A DNA stretch of 64,000 nucleotides from Rhodococcus coprophilus NBRC 100603 (GTDB lineage Bacteria > Actinomycetota > Actinomycetes > Mycobacteriales > Mycobacteriaceae), in the NCBI RefSeq assembly GCF_001895045.1, contig NZ_BDAM01000002.1, positions 62,001-126,000 on the forward strand. Reading direction: 5' to 3'. Of this stretch, positions 57,772 to 64,000 are shown in pieces (the first letter of the stretch is position 1; each line of letters starts with the position of its first letter). Below the pieces are notes generated by a model. That model saw only the letters and a list, made by a program, of their open reading frames with translations. It searched no databases and had not been told where the DNA came from. The position numbers and the translations under genes were made by a program.

Positions 57772-58592
57772 GATCGATCTCCTTCGAAACGCGGATCCGT
57801 CGCGGATTGCACTATGTCCAGTATTTCACCGTGGATTCCGGGTGCGGCGGCGAGCACCGAACCGGAGCCGATTCGCCACGGCTGCCCGTAGAAATCTGTG
57901 GCGATGCCACCTGCCGCGCGCACGAGCGCGACACCGGCGGCGTTGTCCCAGGGATGATGGCCGAAGACCACGGCACCGCCCAGCGAACCCGCTGCGGTGT
58001 ACGCGAGGTCGACGCCGGTCGAACCGTGCATCCGCAGGCGCGAGACACGCCGGCTCAACTCGGTGATCACCGCGAGACGCTGCGTACCCGGGACACGGCC
58101 ACGACTGTCGACGTCGAAACTGCCGACCCCGACCATTACGTCCTCGAGACGTCGCGGCCTCAGCTTCTCTGCGACCTTCCCGTTGAACCACAGCGAACCC
58201 TCGGCGACGGCAGAGAACCGCTGATCGGTCAGGGGCAGCCAGGTCAGGCCGATGACGGGAATGCCGTCCTGGACCAGAGCGAGCAGGATGCCCGCCATCG
58301 GCAGGCCCGCCGAATAGTTGACGGTGCCGTCGATCGGGTCGAGCAACCAGACGGTGCCCTCGCCGGCCGCCGGACCGCCGAATTCCTCGCCGTGCACCGG
58401 GATCCCGGTTCGGTCGACGAGCTCGGCCGAAATCCGCCGTTCGAGTTCGAGATCGAGGTCGGTCGCGAAGTCGTTGGGTCCTTTGTCCACCGAACGCGGC
58501 GCGCCGTGCCCGGCGACGAAACGGTCCGCCACCTCGTCGAGCACGTCACTCGCTACCGAGCGCAGTCGGTCGAGATCGACGGATGAAGTCAT
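57768..58592 (-). CDS. impA: Inositol-monophosphatase-family phosphatase in the his cluster
   Basis: Mg-dependent phosphatase, 274 residues. Motif 1 [19 protein letters not shown] and motif 2 [28 protein letters not shown] are intact, with the metal-binding acidic residues. Position between hisA and hisF suggests either inositol monophosphatase (needed for phosphatidylinositol) or histidinol-phosphatase (HisN); M. tuberculosis has impA at the same place. It starts 4 nt after hisA ends. Confidence 0.9.
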   Translation of the reverse strand: MTSSVDLDRLRSVASDVLDEVADRFVAGHGAPRSVDKGPNDFATDLDLELERRISAELVDRTGIPVHGEEFGGPAAGEGTVWLLDPIDGTVNYSAGLPMAGILLALVQDGIPVIGLTWLPLTDQRFSAVAEGSLWFNGKVAEKLRPRRLEDVMVGVGSFDVDSRGRVPGTQRLAVITELSRRVSRLRMHGSTGVDLAYTAAGSLGGAVVFGHHPWDNAAGVALVRAAGGIATDFYGQPWRIGSGSVLAAAPGIHGEILDIVQSATDPRFEGDRS

Positions 58593-58596
58593 CGGA

Positions 58597-59331
58597 TCAG
58601 CGGGACACGGCGTCGAGCGCCTCGGTCAGCGTGAACCGGCCCGCGTAGAGCGCCTTACCGATGATCGCGCCTTCGACACCCTCGTCGACGAGCGTGGCGA
58701 TGGCACGCAGGTCGTCGACCGTCGAGACACCGCCCGACGCGACGACCGGCGCATCGGTCGCGGCGCACACCTCACGCAGCAGGTCGAGGTTCGGTCCGGT
58801 GAGGGTGCCGTCCTTCGTCACGTCGGTGACGACGTAACGGGAGCAGCCGTCGCGGTTGAGGCGCTCGAGCACCTCCCACATGTCTCCGCCGTCGGACACC
58901 CAGCCGCGTCCGCGCAGCCGCCACTCGCCGTCGATCAGCTTGACGTCGAGGCCGACAGCGATGCGGTCGCCGTACTCACCGATGGCGCGGGCGCACCACT
59001 CGGGGTTCTCGATGGCGGCGGTGCCGAGATTGACGCGGGCGCAGCCCGTGGCAAGCGCTGCGGCCAGGGTGGCGTCGTCGCGGATACCGCCGGACAGTTC
59101 GACCTTGACGTCGAGTTCGCCGACGACGCGGGAAAGAAGCTCACGGTTGTCTCCGCGACCGAACGCCGCGTCGAGGTCGACGAGGTGCACCCATTCGGCA
59201 CCGGCGTTCTGCCACTCGAGGGCGGCGTCACGCGGCGATCCGTAACCGGTTTCGCTGCCTGCCTCTCCCTGGACGAGGCGAACTGCTTCACCGTTGGCAA
59301 CATCGACTGCAGGCAAAAGGACCAGGCTCAC
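58597..59331 (-). CDS. priA: HisA/PriA phosphoribosyl isomerase
   Basis: TIM-barrel isomerase converting ProFAR to PRFAR. 244 residues from GTG 59331 ([20 protein letters not shown]). Both phosphate loops and catalytic acids are present: PAVDVANG with Asp near residue 9, and [16 protein letters not shown] with Asp near 170. In actinobacteria without trpF this enzyme (PriA) also isomerises PRA for tryptophan synthesis; no trpF is in the trp operon here, so a dual role is likely. It is the first visible gene of the his block. Confidence 0.93.
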   Translation of the reverse strand: MSLVLLPAVDVANGEAVRLVQGEAGSETGYGSPRDAALEWQNAGAEWVHLVDLDAAFGRGDNRELLSRVVGELDVKVELSGGIRDDATLAAALATGCARVNLGTAAIENPEWCARAIGEYGDRIAVGLDVKLIDGEWRLRGRGWVSDGGDMWEVLERLNRDGCSRYVVTDVTKDGTLTGPNLDLLREVCAATDAPVVASGGVSTVDDLRAIATLVDEGVEGAIIGKALYAGRFTLTEALDAVSR

Positions 59332-59399
59332 TGCCCCTACATTAGTGCGTGCGGGAACGACGGCACCACGCGCCTTCGGCGGAAGCGCTCCAGGCGCTC

Positions 59400-60143
59400 T
59401 CAACGCAGTTTGATCGTGCCGCCGTCGACCATGAGGGTCTGCCCGGTCACGTAGGCGGCGTCCTCGCTCGCGAGGAAGACCGCGACCCGGCCGATGTCCT
59501 GCTCCGGATCCCCGAAGCGGCCCAGCGGTGTCCTGGCCAGCAGCGTCTTCTCCATACCGGGATTCGCCTTCATGTACGCCTCGACACCCTCTGTCAGCGC
59601 GAGGGGCGAAATGATGTTGACGTTGATGCCGTCACCGCCCCATTCGTTGGCGGCCACACGGCTGATCGCGCGGATCGCTTCTTTCGCCGCAGCGTAGGAC
59701 CCCTGCGTCACCTGCCCGTCGATTCCCGCACCGGAAGCGAAGTTGATCACCGAACCACGCTGCGCCGCGAGATGCGGGTGCGCCGCCTTCATCAACCAGA
59801 ACGTGGGGTAGAAACCCGTTCCGAACGACAGGTCGAGCATCGCTTGGGTGGTCTCGAGCAGAGGCGCCTGCCGGGAGGCGTGTGCGTTGTTGACGAGAAT
59901 GTCGAGTTGGCCGAACGCGTCCACCGCGGCCGCCACTATCGCAGCGGCATTCTCCTCGACGGAGATGTCCGCCTTCATGAACTTTCCCGCTCCGCCGAGT
60001 TCCTCCTCGAGCGCCTTGCCCGCGTTGTCGTCGATGTCGACGAACAACACGCGGGCACCTTCCTTGGTGAACGCCCGGACGATCCCCCGCCCGATTCCGC
60101 CTGCACCACCGGTCACCACGGCGACCTTGTCCGTCAGCCTCAT
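59400..60143 (-). CDS. Short-chain dehydrogenase/reductase
   Basis: 247-residue SDR oxidoreductase from ATG 60143, with GAGGAG upstream. Cofactor loop [24 protein letters not shown] with Asp (NAD preference), [11 protein letters not shown], catalytic Ser in VINFASGAG and YAAAK as the Tyr-Lys pair. [32 protein letters not shown] is the usual substrate-loop end. The variant NNAH replaces the common NNAG. The substrate is unknown. It lies 68 nt upstream of hisA but is probably separate in function. Confidence 0.92.
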   Translation of the reverse strand: MRLTDKVAVVTGGAGGIGRGIVRAFTKEGARVLFVDIDDNAGKALEEELGGAGKFMKADISVEENAAAIVAAAVDAFGQLDILVNNAHASRQAPLLETTQAMLDLSFGTGFYPTFWLMKAAHPHLAAQRGSVINFASGAGIDGQVTQGSYAAAKEAIRAISRVAANEWGGDGINVNIISPLALTEGVEAYMKANPGMEKTLLARTPLGRFGDPEQDIGRVAVFLASEDAAYVTGQTLMVDGGTIKLR

Positions 60144-60594
60144 GAGGTACTCCTCTGCGTCGAGTCGATCACGGGCCCGTCGTCGGTCGCGTGCTGCCGC
60201 GGCAGGCTCCAACCCTTCTGACCCTACGCATCGGCGCGCATCGGCGACCGCAGTCTTCTGCTCTCCGAGACTTCTGTCCCTTTCGCCCGTGGATCCCGCG
60301 GGGCAGGGATCAGAGAGCAGCGCGACAGGACCACGTTGTTGCGGTTCTTGTCGAACCCGATAACAGTGGTGAACTCGGTTGTGTGGCGGCGACTCGAACC
60401 GGAACGGTAGCTTCGCCTCGGTACGAGGCTTGTCGCATCAGGTCGGGAACAAGCGGTCCCCGGCGCCCCCGCCTGGGACTGTCGTCATTCCTGCTGATGA
60501 CTGCACGCGCAGCGGACAACACAGTGGCTACTCTCGGCGCATGGACGAGGGGACACGAGCTATCGGGGATGCCGCCAATGCGATTCTCACTGTG
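60144..60594. other. Intergenic region without a supported gene
   Basis: 451 nt between the SDR and GNAT genes, which are divergent. I see no repeat or convincing small frame; a 54-nt N-terminal extension of the GNAT gene from ATG 60541 is possible. Confidence 0.5.
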
Positions 60595-61083
60595 ATGGAC
60601 GTACGCCCAGCGCGTGACGATGACGCCGCCGTGATTCTCCAAATGCGTCATGCTGCCGAAGATTGGTTGGCGGAGAAGGGAATCGACCAGTGGCGTCCGC
60701 GGGAGGTTCCGCTCGCGACCGTCAGGGAACAGATCGATCGAGGTGAGTTCGTCGTCGCACGCTTCCCGTCGAGCGGCGTTGTGGCAGCGGCGATGAGGTT
60801 GATGTGGTCAGATCCAGAGATCTGGAGACACGACGATGCTTTCGCCGGCTATGTCCACGGGTTGGTGATCGATCGCGCCCATGCCGGGCAAAACCTTGGA
60901 CGTCACCTCCTCGACTGGGCGGCGCAGGAGACGAGAATGGCCGGTGCGAGCAAGTTGCGTCTCGACTGCGCCGAAACGAATCTCGCGCTGCGCGACTACT
61001 ACAGGCGGTGCGGCTTCCGTGAGTTCGGTCGCCGAGATTTGGACGGGTTCAGCGTCACGCTGTTCGAACGAACACTGACATGA
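60595..61083 (+). CDS. GNAT-family N-acetyltransferase
   Basis: 162 residues from ATG 60595 (MDVRPARDDDAAVILQMRHA). The acetyl-CoA loop is VIDRAHAGQNLGRHLLDWAA (Q/R-x-x-G-x-G/A type) near residue 95, followed by KLRLDCAETNLALRDYYRRCGFREFG. ATG 60541 would add 18 residues. The acceptor is unknown: GNAT enzymes modify proteins, antibiotics and small amines. Nothing in the neighbourhood hints at it. Confidence 0.88.
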   Translation: MDVRPARDDDAAVILQMRHAAEDWLAEKGIDQWRPREVPLATVREQIDRGEFVVARFPSSGVVAAAMRLMWSDPEIWRHDDAFAGYVHGLVIDRAHAGQNLGRHLLDWAAQETRMAGASKLRLDCAETNLALRDYYRRCGFREFGRRDLDGFSVTLFERTLT

Positions 61084-61330
61084 CGGACGCAGGCCGCTTG
61101 GCCACTCGGCGTGCGGATCTGCCCGACGAGTGAGTTCGCCATCGATTTGTGAAGGGCACACATCGTGCGGGACCCGAACTGGTCGGTGATGTCGAGTTCC
61201 GCGGGTTTGTCGGCGGGAGTCTGCGCGGAAAGGGCTGCGGGCAGGCAAGTCCCCAGCCGAAGTCGCTCTCCCTGGCCGGTCCTAGAAAACTACCCATGCG
61301 TCACCGATCCGTCCCCCGGAACGGCCGAAG

Positions 61331-61371
61331 GATACAAGCTGAAGCAGAAATTCTCATCTGATGCTTGTATC
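61331..61371. repeat. Inverted repeat GATACAAGC/GCTTGTATC
   Basis: Arms GATACAAGC (61331-61339) and GCTTGTATC (61363-61371) are perfect complements, separated by 23 nt. The stretch is AT-richer than the surrounding genome. Role unknown. Confidence 0.7.
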
Positions 61372-61639
61372 AGCAGGAAAAGGGGGTGAACCAGCATAAA
61401 AGAGACGGCACAAGTCCTCACCGACGCGGTGGAGCTGCTGCGCCGAGCCGGCATCCGCATCGCGTCGGGCTCACTGCACGAGCTGAGTGGAAACGGTGCC
61501 GGATTCGGTGGGGGCTGCCGAATCGCAGGTGACGATCCAGGTGTGCGTGAAGACTCCCCGCTCGTGGCCGGGGGTGCCGGTCGGTTGAGTGCCAGTGTGA
61601 CCGTTGCGATCTCCCTGTGCCGGGGAGCGGATACGGCGG

Positions 61640-61669
61640 TAGGCCCGGTCCTGTGAAGAACCGGGCCTA
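61640..61669. terminator. Hairpin with 10-bp arms
   Basis: TAGGCCCGGT and its exact complement flank a 10-nt loop. It overlaps the end of a weak plus-strand frame and could terminate transcription in either direction. There is no U-tract. Confidence 0.5.
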
Positions 61670-61931
61670 CTTTCGACAACTCCCTACCTGGCCTTCGAGC
61701 GGGCGCGCCGGTGTTGTGCGCCGGTAGGTTGACTTTCCGCCTCCTTCGAGTTCGGAGGAAGGGTCGTTGGCAGTCGGTAGGCCTCGAAACCGAGCCAGTC
61801 GTAGATGCCGGTTTGGCGATTTCGGCCTTCTGGGCGGGCAGACACTCGCCGGCGCCGCCTGGGTGATGTCGTTATCCAGGGTGCGGCCTCGTCTTTTGTC
61901 CTCGCAAGGCTGAGCCCCGGGTTTACATCGG

Positions 61932-62351
61932 TTATGGCGCCGGAGTTATCACGAGGGCGTCTTCTCGACCGACACCCCATTTTGCCCATCCGTCGTCATT
62001 GTAGAGCTGCTGGACAGGTTGAGACGCCAGCGAGACGGTGCCGTCTGAATTGAAAAGAAGCGGCTGAGAATATTTTCCCACGCCAGGCGCCTGACCTAGA
62101 CCCCAATCAGCATAGTCTTGCTCTGCCCATCCCATGTATCGGTATACCGTGAGCGATGCAGACAGCCAGAGTTCGCCCCGAGCGTCTCGCATCCACATGC
62201 ATTTTGTGCCATCACCAGCGTTTGCGACAAGTGGGATGTAGTTGGCCGCAGACGCCCCCAGATACAAAGGATCCCCACCATTCTTCGGAACACACTTGAT
62301 GGGCCCGTAGCTCGCAGCGAATCGATCGAATGGATGTTCCAGCTGTTCCAT
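61932..62351 (-). CDS. Unrecognised 139-residue protein of lower GC, with an internal repeat
   Basis: ATG 62351 has AAAGGAG eight bases upstream, a strong ribosome site. The protein has no signal peptide and no family I know. Two parts look related: LWLSASLTVYRYMGWAEQDY ending ADWGLG, and VSLASQPVQQLYNDDGWAKW ending GVG. The Trp/Gly spacing suggests a small repeated beta fold, perhaps carbohydrate- or ligand-binding. Third codon positions are less GC-rich than in neighbouring genes, which hints at transfer. No partner gene is adjacent. Confidence 0.65.
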   Translation of the reverse strand: MEQLEHPFDRFAASYGPIKCVPKNGGDPLYLGASAANYIPLVANAGDGTKCMWMRDARGELWLSASLTVYRYMGWAEQDYADWGLGQAPGVGKYSQPLLFNSDGTVSLASQPVQQLYNDDGWAKWGVGREDALVITPAP

Positions 62352-63009
62352 CTCGGATCTCCTTTGAAAAGAAGGTGTATTTGATGCGATATCGACTTTC
62401 TGTCACCCACCGAGCAGGTTCACTCGCTACCTACCGGACCGGCCCGTGTTTCGGCGCGGGGGCGACAGACAGTTAAGCCCGGTCGGTGTGCTGACCGGTA
62501 CGCCCCAGGAGGGGATCGACCCCTCATGAGGAGTCGTTACGACGGCTGCGGTGCTTGCCGTGACCGCCGGATGATATCCGCGCGGAGCCGCCGCGGATCC
62601 GACTCCGGACGAACACCTTCCATGGTAAGTATCACCCAAACCGCCCGGCCGCGTACGGAAATCGATATGTCGACACCTGCCTGTCATGTCGGCGGAACCG
62701 CCCACTACGGTGAACCTTTGAGCAGGCAACAGGTGCTAGCGATCTCGGTCGCAACTAGGTGGTCGGTGTCGTATCCCCGCCGGTCCCAACCGTTCTCAAG
62801 TCTCTTGAGTCTTGGCGGCAGCCTCCTCTGCCTTCGCTGCTACCCGGTTCGGTCGGAGACAGACCGATGAGCGATTGCGGGTGACGGACCACGCCTACCG
62901 AAACGGATCAGTTTGTCGATCTTGTTTGGAATGTCGAAGTCTGTCTTGCCGCAGGAAGGACGAGAATGCGGTCGAAAAGGTTCGTGGGAATTTTTCGTGG
63001 TGATGGCAG
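62352..63009. other. Region without a supported gene
   Basis: 658 nt upstream of the unrecognised gene. I find no intact frame with a convincing start. A tRNA T-arm-like GAGGGGTCGATCCCCTC can be read on the minus strand near 62510-62526, but it is not part of a foldable tRNA. Confidence 0.4.
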
Positions 63010-63253
63010 CGGGGTGTCTGCTTGCTAGTTGTTCGACGCGAAGTACCTGCGAATCGAGCACCGCAGCCACTGCAGCGTCGCGCGGGACGAGGACCGAGCG
63101 CACGCGCGGACGGAACCGGGCGCCGTGGGCGGTCAACGCGATGCTGCCGGTCCGTCGCTCAAACGGTCGGGTGACAAGTGGAACACCCGGCTTCCGAGGT
63201 CGGGCGATCCGTCCGAGCGTGGGACTCATCCACGACATCTCGAGCTTCACCAC
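63010..63253 (-). pseudogene. LysR-type regulator, N-terminal remnant
   Basis: A minus-strand frame from 63253 reads MSPTLGRIARPRKPGVPLVT, RTGSIALTAHGARFRPRVRS and VLVPRDAAVAAV. This follows the end of a LysR helix-turn-helix and its linker helix (S-xx-IR-LE-ELGVPLF-R, LT-AG-R-L), but with altered residues, and there is no first helix or effector domain. I take it as a decayed fragment; the match is by eye and modest. Confidence 0.4.
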
Positions 63254-63272
63254 CAGATCGGTGGATCGAGGC

Positions 63273-63941
63273 TTAGTCGAGGCGTTTGGCCATGACGACC
63301 ATCCCAGGCCCGCTGTGCTCGTCTGCGGGGAGCCGAAGTTCGGCGACCGGGCGCAGTCCGGCCTGCTCGATCAGGTCCACGAGTTGTTCCGGCCGCCATT
63401 GGTGGGTCGTCCAACGGACGGACACCCCGCCGTAAGCCTCGGTACGCACCGCGTCTTCGTCGCCGACGTGTGTGGCCGTGATGAAGTGCCCACCCGGTTT
63501 CAGGGCACGTGCGAACGAGGCGAGAACCTGAGGAAGGACATCGCGCGGAAGGTTGAACAGTGACCACCACCCGAGTACACCGCCGAGGGACGCTTCACCG
63601 AGGTGAAGGTCGGTGGCGGACGCGACGCTGAAGCGGCATTGCGGATGAAGACGGCGCGCGTTCTCGATCATGCGGGGTGAGAGATCGACTCCGGACGCGT
63701 CGAGTCCGCGTTCGGCGAGGTAGGCGGTCACCGTGCCCGGCCCGCAACCGACATCGAGGACGGGTCCGAGGTCGCTCACCGTGTCTGCGAACGCGTCGAT
63801 GGATGCCTTCAGCCATGGATGGCTTCGAATGTCGCCGATTCCCGTCGTAGCTACCATGTGGGCGTAGTTGTCCGCCACTCGGTCATAGGACTCGCGGACC
63901 ACGTCGAGATCGGCCGGACGGTCGATACGGTGTGCGCGCAT
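63273..63941 (-). CDS. Class I SAM-dependent methyltransferase
   Basis: 222 residues from ATG 63941. Motif I VLDVGCGPGTVTAYLAERGLD binds SAM, with the acidic residue of motif II in GVDLSPRMIENA, and LFNLPRDVLPQVLASFARALKPGGHFI is the later core. It resembles UbiE/Methyltransf_11-type enzymes. The substrate is unknown. A TTG at 63965 would add 8 residues. No ribosome site is clear for either start. Confidence 0.88.
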   Translation of the reverse strand: MRAHRIDRPADLDVVRESYDRVADNYAHMVATTGIGDIRSHPWLKASIDAFADTVSDLGPVLDVGCGPGTVTAYLAERGLDASGVDLSPRMIENARRLHPQCRFSVASATDLHLGEASLGGVLGWWSLFNLPRDVLPQVLASFARALKPGGHFITATHVGDEDAVRTEAYGGVSVRWTTHQWRPEQLVDLIEQAGLRPVAELRLPADEHSGPGMVVMAKRLD

Positions 63942-64000
63942 CAACCAACCATAGGGGCCACGCAAGGCGTGGTAGCACCGATAGACACGCGTCCTGCTCG

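Larger units (their letters stand above)
61084..61931. other. Sparse region with possible open frames but no firm gene
   Basis: 848 nt. A plus-strand frame (61429-61656) reads MELLRRAGIRIASGSLHELSG and continues to TAVGPVL, ending at a hairpin (61640-61669); its ribosome site is unclear. A minus-strand frame ending at 61684 (RQTGIYDWLGFEAYRLPTTL) may be a fragment. None is convincing. A perfect 9-bp inverted repeat lies at 61331-61371. Confidence 0.4.

Noticed and set aside
61429-61656. Plus-strand 75-codon frame
   Set aside because: Its ribosome site is unclear, it runs into the hairpin at 61640, and it has no recognisable motif; kept only as a note on the region.
62500-62530. tRNA T-arm-like palindrome
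   Set aside because: The rest of the cloverleaf does not fold, so I do not call a tRNA or an attachment site.
62526-62870. Plus-strand 114-codon frame
   Set aside because: Arg/Ser-rich composition with no motif or ribosome site; likely chance.

Overview
The window is high-GC DNA from an actinomycete of the order Mycobacteriales, most likely a Rhodococcus. This rests on gene content and order: a polA / pdtaR / tRNA-Leu block, a trpE-membrane protein-trpC-trpB-trpA-lgt-TM2 block followed by pyk and tesB, and a hisA-impA-hisF-hisI block, all in mycobacterium-like order. Frequent GTG starts, 4-nt ATGA/GTGA gene overlaps and lipobox lipoproteins agree. The assignment is made by eye, without database searches.

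Layout. 1-1449 is the N-terminal two thirds of DNA polymerase I (minus strand). 1672-5850 is a plus-strand branched-chain amino-acid-type ABC importer (livHMGF) ending in a strong bidirectional hairpin; its binding lipoprotein lies convergent on the other side (5926-7254). 7411-9055 holds the ANTAR regulator PdtaR, a tRNA-Leu(CAA) and a universal stress protein. 9056-14579 is an accessory stretch: a broken amidase, a LexA paralogue that looks leaderless, a lipoprotein, an ECF41 sigma factor with an oxidoreductase that carries an ECF41-type promoter, a 17-bp tandem repeat, and an FtsK-like protein without a Walker A motif.

14676-30515 is the complete respiratory complex I operon, nuoA to nuoN, on the minus strand, with nuoE and nuoF fused in one reading frame. 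A degenerate response regulator sits upstream of nuoA. 31554-37281 holds a small membrane protein, metQNI, a 2-oxoglutarate/Fe(II)-type oxygenase and a divergent DJ-1/PfpI-MarR pair. 37293-47625 runs from tesB and pyk through lgt to the trp operon, with one gene remnant. 47711-55137 is a catabolic and stress-related accessory stretch: LigB-type dioxygenase with MarR regulator, two acyl-CoA dehydrogenases, a 59-residue tautomerase, flavodoxin, a DUF4389 membrane protein and a hotdog protein. 55280-56589 is a YeiH-type transporter coupled to a 44-residue membrane protein. 56642-59331 is the his cluster, followed by an SDR and a GNAT enzyme.

61084-63272 is sparse, with one unrecognised gene of lower GC, hairpins and a LysR-like remnant. 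It looks like a decayed or recently acquired insertion. The window closes with a methyltransferase.

How the genes fit together: nuo supplies proton-pumping NADH oxidation. trpE/C/B/A with the HisA/PriA isomerase cover most of tryptophan synthesis, because no trpF is visible here and PriA normally supplies that step in actinobacteria. liv and met importers bring in amino acids. Most other genes are single regulators with their adjacent targets.
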